Assembly: GCF_003259835.1 (NCBI RefSeq)
Contig: NZ_QLMI01000003.1
Coordinates: forward strand, 1 to 64,000
DNA from: Flavobacterium aquaticum
GTDB taxonomy: Bacteria; Bacteroidota; Bacteroidia; Flavobacteriales; Flavobacteriaceae
Reading direction: 5' to 3'
DNA length: 64,000 nucleotides
Shown: positions 51,934 through 60,574 of the stretch, one piece after another
Position numbering within the stretch: position 1 is the stretch's first letter
How the letters are laid out: every line of letters begins with the position of its first letter
Program-made: the position numbers and the translations under genes
The notes under the pieces: model-generated
Databases searched by the model: none
Told to the model about the DNA's origin: nothing
Seen by the model: only the letters and a program-made list of their open reading frames with translations

Positions 51934-52662
51934 ATGGAGAAACATTACATTAAATTACTAATTTGGTTTGTTTCAACTTCAGCATTTTCTCAAGTGCAAG
52001 GAGTAGGCATCAACGAAGACAACCCACAACAAGCTCTTCATTTAGGTTCTACAAACGGAACTATACGTGTTGATGGATTAAACGCAACAAATTCTACATA
52101 TAATGGTGGCGGAACAGCTACATACCCTCTTTATGTAGATGGAAATGGAAATTTAACATTAGAATTCAAGCCTTTATATAATAGCGATGGCTCTGATGCT
52201 TTAGATCATGCTATTTTACCAGGGTCTGTTGTAACACTTCCCGCAGGTGATAATGACGGTTTAATTGTGGGTGAACTTTTTAATTTTACCATTGCTGTTA
52301 ATAGAGCATCCATTCTTGAAGTAAAATACAATGTTAGTATGGATGTTTTTTTAAATCCTGCCGAAACAGCTATTTCAGACAGAAGAGCTAGACGAGTAAA
52401 CACCTATTTTCAGGTGAATGGAGCAGGCAGAAAATATGGACAATCTGGAAAATGTTACACAGGTGGAAGCACCGATGGAGAAACAGGAAAACTGTTTAAC
52501 ACTAGTACTTCTTACATTTCATTACCCGCTGCAGGATCTTATGTAATTCGTTTTTATGGTGAGGTTTCATCTGGAATTACAAACTCCACTGCAAATACAG
52601 GTTTGGCTACTTGCGTAAAATTTGCAAGAGGTAACGACTCATTACTATTCAGGCTTCACTAA
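51934..52662 (+). CDS. Cassette protein A1, secreted, shared-signature family
   Basis: A 242-residue protein with a signal peptide ending SAFSQ. The mature N-terminus (QGVGINEDNPQQALHL, then NGTIRVDGLNATN) is the signature shared by all six proteins of this locus, followed by a YPLYVDGNGNLTLEF segment. The rest is beta-rich with a strand NASILEVKYNVSMDVF-like region and LPAAGSYVIRFYGEV, and it ends DSLLFRLH. Two Cys are in KCYTGG and ATCVKF. It has the same architecture as A2 (54435). No T9SS sorting domain, no enzyme motif. The fold looks like a TNF/C1q-type sandwich with a short stalk (inference). Gap to B1 is 41 nt. Confidence 0.8.
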   Translation: MEKHYIKLLIWFVSTSAFSQVQGVGINEDNPQQALHLGSTNGTIRVDGLNATNSTYNGGGTATYPLYVDGNGNLTLEFKPLYNSDGSDALDHAILPGSVVTLPAGDNDGLIVGELFNFTIAVNRASILEVKYNVSMDVFLNPAETAISDRRARRVNTYFQVNGAGRKYGQSGKCYTGGSTDGETGKLFNTSTSYISLPAAGSYVIRFYGEVSSGITNSTANTGLATCVKFARGNDSLLFRLH

Positions 52663-52703
52663 ATACTTTATAACAGTATTATAATTCTTTAATCCCCAAA
52701 ATT

Positions 52704-53486
52704 ATGAAAAATCAATACTTATGTTTATTGTTTTGTACTTCTATAAGCTTTAGTCAAGTTGGTATAGGAACTACAAACCCACAAGAAGAACTTCACGTTT
52801 CCGGAAATACATCAACTATTAGAATAGAAGGATTAAGTAGCACAAACAATGTGTTAAATGATGGAATAAAAAATGCTCGTGTTTATGTAAATTCTAATGG
52901 AAATTTAACATTAACCCCTCCAAATTACACAGCGGGAGGAAGTGGTAATGGCAATTTACCCATTAACTTTTTAATTGATGTTCCTAATTTTATTCCTGAT
53001 AATATTGATGGGTTACCAGCACCTTATAACAGTTTGGGAAGAATAATTAATAGCGACTTAACACAAGAAGGCGTTGAAGGATTTATTTACAGTGTAACAT
53101 TTACAGTTCCTGCTGCTTGTACTGTAGAAGTTAAGCATGGAGTTACTTTAGTTATTTCTGGCTCAAATATGCTGACACCAAGTTTAGCTTACATCAATGA
53201 TAGCAAGACTAGAACCATTGAAACATTCTTTTGTTTTGACATCAACAACGACGGTTTAAGTCCTGCAGAAAAAGCTATTGAATATGGAAATAAAGGACAA
53301 TTTTATTGCTCAGTTGCAGGAGGCTCTTTAGGTTATCCTTATATGAATAGCCAAGGATATGCTACATTACCACCCGGAACGCATTCAATCCATTTCTTCG
53401 GAAAAGTTCAAGACCCACCAAGCACATTTACAAGTGTTGGATTTGGTGGTGCAACAGATTATTTAAAACTACGTGTATATAATTAA
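52704..53486 (+). CDS. Cassette protein B1, secreted, shared-signature family
   Basis: A 260-residue protein with a signal peptide ending SISFSQ. Signature VGIGTTNPQEELHVSG, then STIRIEGLSSTN, and VYVNSNGNLTLTPP. The central domain begins LPINFLIDVPNFIPDN. It contains a DINNDGLSPAE segment that resembles a calcium-binding DxNxDG loop. PPGTHSIHFFGKV and the C-terminal GGATDYLKLRVYN are near the end. The same build, including the DxNxDG loop and DYLKIRIYN end, is found in B2. Probably displayed on or released from the cell surface; function unknown. C1 starts 12 nt downstream. Confidence 0.8.
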   Translation: MKNQYLCLLFCTSISFSQVGIGTTNPQEELHVSGNTSTIRIEGLSSTNNVLNDGIKNARVYVNSNGNLTLTPPNYTAGGSGNGNLPINFLIDVPNFIPDNIDGLPAPYNSLGRIINSDLTQEGVEGFIYSVTFTVPAACTVEVKHGVTLVISGSNMLTPSLAYINDSKTRTIETFFCFDINNDGLSPAEKAIEYGNKGQFYCSVAGGSLGYPYMNSQGYATLPPGTHSIHFFGKVQDPPSTFTSVGFGGATDYLKLRVYN

Positions 53487-53498
53487 ACCCCTACAATC

Positions 53499-54323
53499 AT
53501 GAGAAAATATTTTACCCCAATTATTTTTACATTTTGCATTTCAGTTAATGGACAAGTAGGTGTAAATACGACAAATCCACAAGAAGAATTACACGTAGGA
53601 GGTTCAAATTCTACTATTAGAATTGATGGATTAAACACCCCTAACAATATTAATAATTTAGGAATAGCTTCTTCAACACCCGTTTATGTTGATGCAGATG
53701 GAGATTTAGTTTTAGGAACTTTAACCGACAATGTTGAAATTCTGTTTGACTCAGAAAATTATTTAGTTGACGTTCAAGACCCAACTTCATTAATAAACCA
53801 AGTAGGTAGCGGTGCTGGTTTTAGTCAAGGCGGAATACCAATTGGAGGTGCTGCAATATCATTCACATTAACTAAACCCGCTATTGTTGAAGTTAATTAC
53901 TCAGTAAGCTGGAATGTTGGAAAAAATGTTACTGCAACCTCTCGTATTGATGATTTTAGAGCTAGAATTGTTCAAACAGCAATGTATTTTAGACAAAATA
54001 ATTATTTAGGACCAGCTGTAATTAACGATTATTATGGTAATCCTATAAATGGCGGACCTTGGTGTATTACAAGTAACTGTATGGAACTTGGAGGTTTATT
54101 AGCTATTAATGGTCAATTTTACAATAATATTGCAGGAAATCAAGGTGAATGGAGAAACTACAGAAATACAGCATCTGATTATGTGGTTTTAGGACCAGGT
54201 ACTTACACTCCTATGTTTGCTGCACAACTTGCCGTTGGAGATACTGGTGGAACAGGTGCTGTAAAATTATATTTAGGAGTAGGAATGGATGAGGTTCAAA
54301 TAATTGCGTACTATTTTAACTAA
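53499..54323 (+). CDS. Cassette protein C1, secreted, shared-signature family
   Basis: A 274-residue protein with a signal peptide ending ISVNGQ. Signature VGVNTTNPQEELHVGG, then STIRIDGLNTPN, and VYVDADGDLVLG. The type C domain begins NVEILFDSENYLVDVQDP, continues with KPAIVEVNYSVSWNV and GPGTYTPMFAAQLAVGDTGG, and ends DEVQIIAYYFN. It shares these blocks with C2 (55987). Cys are in PWCITSNCMEL. Last gene of the first cassette; 111 nt separate it from A2. Function unknown. Confidence 0.8.
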   Translation: MRKYFTPIIFTFCISVNGQVGVNTTNPQEELHVGGSNSTIRIDGLNTPNNINNLGIASSTPVYVDADGDLVLGTLTDNVEILFDSENYLVDVQDPTSLINQVGSGAGFSQGGIPIGGAAISFTLTKPAIVEVNYSVSWNVGKNVTATSRIDDFRARIVQTAMYFRQNNYLGPAVINDYYGNPINGGPWCITSNCMELGGLLAINGQFYNNIAGNQGEWRNYRNTASDYVVLGPGTYTPMFAAQLAVGDTGGTGAVKLYLGVGMDEVQIIAYYFN

Positions 54324-54345
54324 ATTTTTAAAAATAATTTGCTTT

Positions 54346-54372
54346 TTATCGGTAAATAATGTGTTTTGTCGA
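54346..54372 (+). promoter_or_regulatory. Paired TTATCGG / TTGTCGA half-sites upstream of cassette 2
   Basis: TTATCGG at 54346-54352 and TTGTCGA at 54366-54372, start-to-start 20 bp. They lie in the 111-bp gap before A2, 63-89 bp before its ATG. An inverted TAAATAAT/ATTATTTA pair (54353-54360 and 54372-54379) overlaps them. The TTTTTATCGGTA core is also in the AraC-gene promoter. Confidence 0.55.
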
Positions 54373-54434
54373 TTATTTAATGCAAAATATTGAATATCAG
54401 AAAAATATTTAGATTTTTGAGGAAAAGGTAGAGC

Positions 54435-55190
54435 ATGAAATCAAAAATTATTTTTCTGATATTTTTTTTTATTGGAATAACCTCAAACGCACAAGTTAGC
54501 GGTGTAGGAATCAACAAAGACAATCCTCAGCAAACACTTCATTTAGGCTCACAAACAGGTACAATTCGAGTTGACGGATTGAATTCTACAAACAATTCAT
54601 TTAACGGTGGAGGTGTTGATAAAACATATCCTTTATATGTAGACCACAATGGCGATTTAACGTTAAAAGTTTCTGCTTATCAAAACAGTGATGGTTCAGA
54701 TGCCTACACAACTGCCGCTGTCAATGGAACAGTGTCTATTACTACAGCTCAATTACCAAATGATGGTTATGAAACTGTTGAAATAACTTCTTACACTTTT
54801 ACAGTTGCCAGAAACACTACACTAGAAATAAAATACTCTTTGAGTGTGGAAGTTTTTCAAGACAATCTACTAACTATTGTTAAAGACCCATACGCCAGAA
54901 ACATAACTAATTTTTTTACACTAAACACACCTACATTAACCTCAACAACAAGAAGATACGCTCCAAGTTCAAAATGCTATTTTAACAGAAATGATATTGC
55001 AACAAACCCTGCAGCTGCTCCAGATGCTGCTACGGGATACATTTATAATAGCGGAACAACTTACATGTATTTAACTCCAGGCACACACACCGTAAGATTT
55101 TACGGAACAGTATGTTCGGGGTCAGCTAACAGAAATACATTTGTTAGATTTGCTGGTGGACCAGACTCTATTTTTATTCGTTTATACTAA
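54435..55190 (+). CDS. Cassette protein A2, secreted, shared-signature family
   Basis: A 251-residue protein with a signal peptide ending GITSNAQ. Signature GVGINKDNPQQTLHLG, then TGTIRVDGLNSTN, and YPLYVDHNGDLTLKV. It parallels A1 throughout: NSDGSDA after the first strands, TLEIKYSLSVEVF, the Cys in KCYFNR, LTPGTHTVRFYGTV, and the end DSIFIRLY. It opens the second cassette behind its own control region. B2 starts 15 nt downstream. Function unknown. Confidence 0.8.
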   Translation: MKSKIIFLIFFFIGITSNAQVSGVGINKDNPQQTLHLGSQTGTIRVDGLNSTNNSFNGGGVDKTYPLYVDHNGDLTLKVSAYQNSDGSDAYTTAAVNGTVSITTAQLPNDGYETVEITSYTFTVARNTTLEIKYSLSVEVFQDNLLTIVKDPYARNITNFFTLNTPTLTSTTRRYAPSSKCYFNRNDIATNPAAAPDAATGYIYNSGTTYMYLTPGTHTVRFYGTVCSGSANRNTFVRFAGGPDSIFIRLY

Positions 55191-55205
55191 TCCCCTACTG
55201 TAATT

Positions 55206-55976
55206 ATGAAGAAAACAATATTTTATATAGCATTCATTTTGTCTTGTAATTTTTCTTTTTCTCAAGTAGGAATTGGAACAGATAATCCACAAAAAGATTT
55301 ACATGTTGCAGGTACAAATTCTACTATTCGTATAGAAAGTTTAAATTCTACAAATGAACCCGTTTTAAATGTAGCTCCAAAATTAGCCCCTGTTTATGTA
55401 ACTGGCGATGGAGACTTAACCTTAAACCCTCCTGGCTTTACAACTGGAGGTGGTGTTGGCACAAACGAACCTTTAAATTTTTTAATTAGTATCCCAAATT
55501 TTGTTCCAAATGGCCCTTTTGGAGATGGAACTGTTGTTGCGAACCCAGTTGGTGTAACTACTGCCGTAAATCAAATAGTTTCAGTACCTTTTTCAAGTCC
55601 TCAAGAAGCATTAATAGAAGTTCGCTATGCTATGACAATTGACCTTTCTGACCAGTTTTTACCCGCTGCAGCTGCTTCTACTTTCAGTGATGTTTCTGCA
55701 AGAACTGTACGTTGTTATTTCTATATCGATTTAAATAGTGATGGTTTAGATGCTACAGAACTCTCTAAAAGATATGGTTTACACGGAGAAGCCTATACTT
55801 CTTATGCACAAGGCTCTGTTGGATACGCTTTTATTCACGGTGTTGGATATGGAAACATCCCTGCTGGCAATCATTCATTAGTTTTTTATGGAGAAACTGC
55901 AGACGGTAACAACAGAGACACCTACGTAGGTTTTGGAGGTTCATCAGATTATTTAAAAATTCGTATTTACAACTAA
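55206..55976 (+). CDS. Cassette protein B2, secreted, shared-signature family
   Basis: A 256-residue protein with a signal peptide ending NFSFSQ. Signature VGIGTDNPQKDLHVAG, then STIRIESLNSTN, and VYVTGDGDLTLNPPG. The B-type central domain is LNFLISIPNFVPNG with EALIEVRYAMTID. A DLNSDGLDATE loop of the DxNxDG type, AGNHSLVFYGETADG and the end GGSSDYLKIRIYN follow. The correspondence to B1 is clear over the whole length. C2 starts 10 nt downstream. Confidence 0.8.
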   Translation: MKKTIFYIAFILSCNFSFSQVGIGTDNPQKDLHVAGTNSTIRIESLNSTNEPVLNVAPKLAPVYVTGDGDLTLNPPGFTTGGGVGTNEPLNFLISIPNFVPNGPFGDGTVVANPVGVTTAVNQIVSVPFSSPQEALIEVRYAMTIDLSDQFLPAAAASTFSDVSARTVRCYFYIDLNSDGLDATELSKRYGLHGEAYTSYAQGSVGYAFIHGVGYGNIPAGNHSLVFYGETADGNNRDTYVGFGGSSDYLKIRIYN

Positions 55977-55986
55977 AGAATTAGTT

Positions 55987-56808
55987 ATGAAAAAAATATT
56001 TTTATTCTTATTTACATTTTCTTCACTACTTGGATTGGCTCAAGTAGGCGTAAACAATACAAACCCACAAGAAGAATTACACATCTCGGGCACTAATTCA
56101 ACTATTCGTATCGAAGGCTTAAATTCAACTAATAATCCATTAAATTTAGGCGATAAAGAAAATACTCGTGTTTACGCCAACTCAAATGGAGACTTGGTTT
56201 TAAACAATGCTCCAACAAATATTGAAGTACTATTTAATCCCGCAAATTACCTAAATGATCCTTTAGATACAGGAGGAGCAGATTCAAACCAAGTAAATCA
56301 AACTGGAGTTGGTTCTGGATATTCACAAGCAGGGTGGCCACGCCAAACAGGTGCAGGTTTATCAACTTTTACATTAACAAGGCCTGCAATTGTAGAAATT
56401 AATTATGCCATTTCATACGAAATATATAAATCTGGAAATCCTATAGATGATTACCATGCACGTACTGCTCAATTTTATGTTTATTTAAGACAAACTGGCC
56501 CTGCAGGAGCTATAGTTACAACAGATTATGATGGAAATCCAATTGATTTTGCAGGAAACCCAGGAGCCATGGGATATAGCGGTAACTTTTATACTAACGG
56601 AAGTACCTTAGGAGCTGGTGGAGGCGAAGGATTTGATAAAAAGTTCTACGCAACTGGACATGATTACATAAAATTAGGCCCAGGAACTTATTGCCCAATG
56701 TTTGCAGGGATATTGTTTGTTGCCGACACAGGAGGAACTGGAGCTGTTAAAATGCAAATGGGTGGTGGAGATGATGAAGTTGTGATTATCGCACACTATT
56801 ATAATTAA
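55987..56808 (+). CDS. Cassette protein C2, secreted, shared-signature family
   Basis: A 273-residue protein with a signal peptide ending LLGLAQ. Signature VGVNNTNPQEELHISG, then STIRIEGLNSTN, and VYANSNGDLVLN. The C-type domain matches C1: NIEVLFNPANYLNDPLD, RPAIVEINYAISYEI, GPGTYCPMFAGILFVADTGG and the end DEVVIIAHYYN. A bidirectional terminator lies between its stop and the convergent AraC-family gene. Function unknown. Confidence 0.8.
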   Translation: MKKIFLFLFTFSSLLGLAQVGVNNTNPQEELHISGTNSTIRIEGLNSTNNPLNLGDKENTRVYANSNGDLVLNNAPTNIEVLFNPANYLNDPLDTGGADSNQVNQTGVGSGYSQAGWPRQTGAGLSTFTLTRPAIVEINYAISYEIYKSGNPIDDYHARTAQFYVYLRQTGPAGAIVTTDYDGNPIDFAGNPGAMGYSGNFYTNGSTLGAGGGEGFDKKFYATGHDYIKLGPGTYCPMFAGILFVADTGGTGAVKMQMGGGDDEVVIIAHYYN

Positions 56809-56834
56809 AAAAAGAGCCTTAGGGCTCTTTTTTT
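56807..56834. terminator. Bidirectional terminator between cassette 2 and the AraC-family gene
   Basis: A stem of AAAAGAGCC-type (GAGCC with GGCTC extended by A-T pairs) with a 4-nt TTAG loop, A7 on one side and T7-8 on the other. It can serve both convergent transcripts. Confidence 0.85.
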
Positions 56835-57705
56835 ATACGTTAGAATTAATCGACATCAAATATTTTTTTGGCGTTGTTCCAAATTTCTTTTTAAAAGCAG
56901 CTATAAAATGACTTCCTGTACTATATCCAATTTTTAATCCAACTTCATTTACATTATAGGAACCACTATCTAGTAACTGACGTGCATAATCCATTTTATA
57001 ATCAAACAAAAATCCATAAACGGTATCACCATAAATTTGTTTAAAACCTATTTTTAATTTTTTTAGACTCAATCCTACTTGATCTGATAAAACTTCTAAT
57101 GTTGGAGGTTCAGCCATATTAGCAATGATGATTTCCTTTGCCTTTTTTATTTTTAAAACGTTTTCTTCATCAATTAAAAACGGACATTGTTCTGCATTTG
57201 GATCTTCAGAACGATTGAAATATAAACTCAACAATTCGTAACCCTTACCTTTATAGTATAAATTTTTAATAAACGAGTTTAAATTATAATGGAAAATTTG
57301 ACTTAAAACAATTGACATAGATGGACTAATGTCGTTCTCTTTATAGTATTTCTTATCCTTATTCTCATCGCTTAAAAAAGGGATATTTTCTGCCTCTGAA
57401 GAAAATAGTCCATGAAATTTTTTTATGGATACAATTACAGAAATTATCCAAGTATTAGGTGCTAATTCTAAATGTATTGGCAATTCTTTTTGTGGATTGT
57501 AAAACAAAAGCGATTTTTCTTCTTTTAAATCCAAAGCGTAACTCCCTTGATTAAAAATAAATTTTCCCTTTCCTTTAATACCAAAATGAAACTGAATAAG
57601 ACCTTGGCTTACTGGTCGTTCTATTTTAATTGTTTCGTTACTATCATTTTGAAAACGCAATAAAATAAACTCATTTTCAATTTTTATTTCTTCTAATGAA
57701 GCCAT
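56833..57705 (-). CDS. AraC-family transcriptional regulator (PchR-like)
   Basis: A 290-residue regulator. The N-terminal cupin-like ligand region (IQFHFGIKGKGKFIFNQGSY, LLFYNPQKELPIHLEL) is followed from about 190 by two helix-turn-helix units (PTLEVLSDQVGLSLKKLKIG, then NVNEVGLKIGYSTGSHFIAA and FKKKFGTTPKKYL). The SLKKLKIGFKQIYGDTVYGF style is that of PchR-like regulators, several of which answer to iron or siderophores. It is convergent with the cassette. Its own promoter has TAAATTTG at 57738-57745 and a TTATCGG site just upstream, so autoregulation is likely. Confidence 0.92.
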   Translation of the reverse strand: MASLEEIKIENEFILLRFQNDSNETIKIERPVSQGLIQFHFGIKGKGKFIFNQGSYALDLKEEKSLLFYNPQKELPIHLELAPNTWIISVIVSIKKFHGLFSSEAENIPFLSDENKDKKYYKENDISPSMSIVLSQIFHYNLNSFIKNLYYKGKGYELLSLYFNRSEDPNAEQCPFLIDEENVLKIKKAKEIIIANMAEPPTLEVLSDQVGLSLKKLKIGFKQIYGDTVYGFLFDYKMDYARQLLDSGSYNVNEVGLKIGYSTGSHFIAAFKKKFGTTPKKYLMSINSNV

Positions 57706-57737
57706 AGCGCTGTTTTTTTCTTGTTATTTGGGGTATT

Positions 57738-57762
57738 CAAATTTATGAATAAATACCGATAA
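57738..57762 (-). promoter_or_regulatory. Promoter of the AraC-family gene with one TTATCGG half-site
   Basis: On the minus strand: TTATCGG at 57762-57756, then TAAATTTG (-7, fits TAnnTTTG) at 57745-57738, 32 nt before the ATG. TTTTTATCGGTA is identical over 12 bases to the site before A2. No -33 TTTG is evident, as at activator-dependent promoters. Confidence 0.55.
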
Positions 57763-57857
57763 AAACTTTAGTTTTCATCATATCTTGTAAAGAAATAAGA
57801 TACTGTTTTTATTATTATTTTAAACATTTTTTGAAGATTATTTCCAATTCTGAAACA

Positions 57858-60344
57858 TTATCTAATTAAAGTAAAATGTGATTTAAAGGTTCGTTTAATT
57901 CCACATTCGTCATAATCTAATACAAACCAATAATCTGTTGAAGGAAGTTTATACCCGTTATAAGTTCCATCCCAACCTACTTCATCCTGACGAATTTGTT
58001 TTAACAATTTTCCATAACGATCAAAAATAGACAAAGTAGTATCTGAGTTTTCTAAAAAAACATTCCAAAAGTCATTATATCCGTCATTGTTTGGTGAGAA
58101 AAATTTGGGATAATCAAAAACAAAAACCGAAGAAGAAAGATTTGTACAACCATATATATCTGTAACATTTACTGTATGGCAACCCGGATTTACATTTTCA
58201 AATGTATTAGAATCTTGGAAATTTCCATTATTTAATTGATACAAAAGCAAACTATTAACATTGTCAACATTAGCAATTATAGTTGTATTGTAAGTAGATA
58301 TAGTTAAATTAGAAAAGCTTTCTACAACCAAAACTTGCCAAGTTGCTGGTGGACTACATGAGTTGTTTGGAGTAAAAGTATAAATTCCGCTTTGAGTATT
58401 ACTAATACTTGTAGGAGACCAAGTTCCGATAATTCCATTTGTATTAGGAAAAGTTATAATTCCTCCATAACAAACTGCAGTATCTTCAAAACTTATATTA
58501 TTGTTTTGGTTTACAACAACTGTCCATTGTGCAGAATTGAAGCATCCCTCATCCGGAATGAAAGTATACGTATTACTATTCGTATTACTAACAATTGCAG
58601 GAACCCAAACTCCACTAACATTATTAGTACTTGGAAAAGCAATGGACTGTCCTTCACAAATACTAACATCAGTAAAATTGATACTTATCTCACTATTAAT
58701 TTCAACATTAATAGTAATCGGATTGGCACATTGACCTTGATTAGGTGTAAAAGTATAAGTAGTTATACCAATGTTGGTGGTGTTAACTGAACTTGGTTGC
58801 CAAGTTCCAGCAATTCCATCTACCGAAGTTAAAGGCAAAGTGTCTGGCACTTGGTTTTGGCAATAAGTTAATGTGGAGAAATTAAATATAGGTGTACTAT
58901 AATTTAAATCATTTGGAGTAAATAGTAGTTTATAAGTATTGCTATAGCAATCCGAAATTATACTACATGTAATTACGTAATCTTCATTTGGAATTGGAAA
59001 TTGCAATGTAGGATTTGAATCTGTCGAGGTTCCTATGATAACAAGTGGATTATTGGCATACGCTAATTGCCAATTATAACTGTTAATATTATTGTTGTTT
59101 TCGAGCGATAATTGTAGCCCGTTGCACAATTCGTTCTCAATAACAATGCTATTATGTGGTACTAGATAGTTTAACTGATTAGGTAATCCCGCTAATGAAA
59201 TACCTCCACCAATATATTGTTGTTCGGCAACATAATCACAATTTAGTCCCAATAGGTTAGGATTATTTATAACACCAATACGTCCATTAGGTGAATTTAA
59301 AATCGGTCGTGCAATATATATTTTCTCATCGGGAGCAAGTTGCATCGATAATAAACCATTCGTTGAAGACATTATTGTTGTTTTTGAAGCAATAAAATCA
59401 CTGTTTGAATTTGTAGTTACATCATATTGATATATTCTTCTTCCAGAACATTTATATAACACTTTACTGTCGGGAGAAAATTCTGTACCATATTGATTTT
59501 CACCTGATGTTCTGTCTGTAAATTTATCCGTAATTAACCCTGTATTATTATCAAAATTAAATACATAAAAACCATAATAAATACTACTTGTAGGTACTGT
59601 AAATGAAAGAAGTTTATGATTTGGCGAAACCTTCATTTGTCCTGGCCTTGCATCTACAAAAAGACTAGTTGTACTTATAACAGGAACGGTGTTAAAACCA
59701 CTACTAGATACACGGTAGGTATAAAAATCATTACTATCTACAACTTTACAAATTACCCAATAATCACAACCATTACTATGCGGAACAACACAAACTTTCT
59801 CTGTTGTAGTGGTTCCAAAAAGATGACTATTCTTATTTACAGTAACAGCACCTAATCCATTATCCAAATTCATATCAATTTCGGAAAACCGAACTCCTTT
59901 ATCAGCAGCAACAGGAGCATCAGCTGAATAATCATCTAGAGTAACAAGGAAATATCTATCAAAGCGTTTTTTTATAAAATTATAAGTGCCTGGATATGGT
60001 ATGATAGCAGAAGATTGAGATGATGAATTGTGTCCTGCTAAATTATCTCCATTTGACATTATTTGGAAAATTCTATTCCAAACTTTTTCCCCATTAGTAT
60101 AAAACAACAAATTTCCATCACTATCACTTATTGTAGAACAACCTTCAGAAGAAAACATACCACCAGCAGGCAAATCTAAAAGAGGGGTTGGAGGATTATT
60201 ATTAAAATTTAATCCTGCATTTCCGCCAAAATACCAAATATTAGCTTCTCCTTGTGCCATTACTGAAACACAATAAAAAATAAATAGATAGGGTAAGCGC
60301 CTTGTTATTTTTTCGAAAAATATTTTTTTATAAAATGAACCCAT
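57858..60344 (-). CDS. Secreted protein with T9SS type B (gliding-motility) sorting domain
   Basis: An 828-residue protein. A signal region ends SVMAQ; the start at 60344 gives a long n-region. The first ~400 residues look like a beta-propeller of the Bacteroidetes type (NIWYFGGNAGLNFNN, then SPDSKVLYKCSG). Three or so Ig-like repeats with GTWQPSSV/GVWVPAIV/GTWSPTSI follow. The last ~90 residues (YPKFFSPNNDGYNDFWNVF...LSIFDRYGKLLKQI...GWDGTYNGYKLPSTDYWF) form the type B C-terminal domain secreted by T9SS. Likely a surface or released adhesin-like protein; the ligand is unknown. Confidence 0.9.
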   Translation of the reverse strand: MGSFYKKIFFEKITRRLPYLFIFYCVSVMAQGEANIWYFGGNAGLNFNNNPPTPLLDLPAGGMFSSEGCSTISDSDGNLLFYTNGEKVWNRIFQIMSNGDNLAGHNSSSQSSAIIPYPGTYNFIKKRFDRYFLVTLDDYSADAPVAADKGVRFSEIDMNLDNGLGAVTVNKNSHLFGTTTTEKVCVVPHSNGCDYWVICKVVDSNDFYTYRVSSSGFNTVPVISTTSLFVDARPGQMKVSPNHKLLSFTVPTSSIYYGFYVFNFDNNTGLITDKFTDRTSGENQYGTEFSPDSKVLYKCSGRRIYQYDVTTNSNSDFIASKTTIMSSTNGLLSMQLAPDEKIYIARPILNSPNGRIGVINNPNLLGLNCDYVAEQQYIGGGISLAGLPNQLNYLVPHNSIVIENELCNGLQLSLENNNNINSYNWQLAYANNPLVIIGTSTDSNPTLQFPIPNEDYVITCSIISDCYSNTYKLLFTPNDLNYSTPIFNFSTLTYCQNQVPDTLPLTSVDGIAGTWQPSSVNTTNIGITTYTFTPNQGQCANPITINVEINSEISINFTDVSICEGQSIAFPSTNNVSGVWVPAIVSNTNSNTYTFIPDEGCFNSAQWTVVVNQNNNISFEDTAVCYGGIITFPNTNGIIGTWSPTSISNTQSGIYTFTPNNSCSPPATWQVLVVESFSNLTISTYNTTIIANVDNVNSLLLYQLNNGNFQDSNTFENVNPGCHTVNVTDIYGCTNLSSSVFVFDYPKFFSPNNDGYNDFWNVFLENSDTTLSIFDRYGKLLKQIRQDEVGWDGTYNGYKLPSTDYWFVLDYDECGIKRTFKSHFTLIR

Positions 60345-60515
60345 AGCGACATTTTTACGTATGTATTTATGTGAATATCAAAAATCATTATTTAGAATTA
60401 ATCTACATAGTTAATTTGTAAACACTAGATAACATAACAAATTTAAAAAAAATATAAGAAAAAGACTTATTTATCTTTAAAATATCGTTGAGCGACATAA
60501 AAAGTCCTTCAAGCG

Positions 60516-60547
60516 TTGTTTTTATAAAATTGGAAAATATAATTTTG
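60516..60547 (+). promoter_or_regulatory. Promoter of hemA
   Basis: TTG at 60516-60518, a 21-nt spacer and TAATTTTG at 60540-60547, 27 nt before the ATG at 60575. It excludes the upstream TTG frame from 60488. Confidence 0.65.
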
Positions 60548-60574
60548 TTAAACTTTCAGGAAAGAGTACACCAT

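Noticed and set aside
51934..56808. The VGIGTTNPQEELHV-like motif suggested phage tail-fibre genes and thus a prophage remnant.
   Set aside because: Each gene has its own signal peptide, there are no phage structural, lysis or integration genes nearby, and the flanks are conserved heme genes.
51934..56808. The six cassette proteins as T9SS cargo.
   Set aside because: None ends in a type A (YPNP...) or type B (SPNxDGxND) sorting domain, although T9SS cargo genes are present elsewhere in the window.
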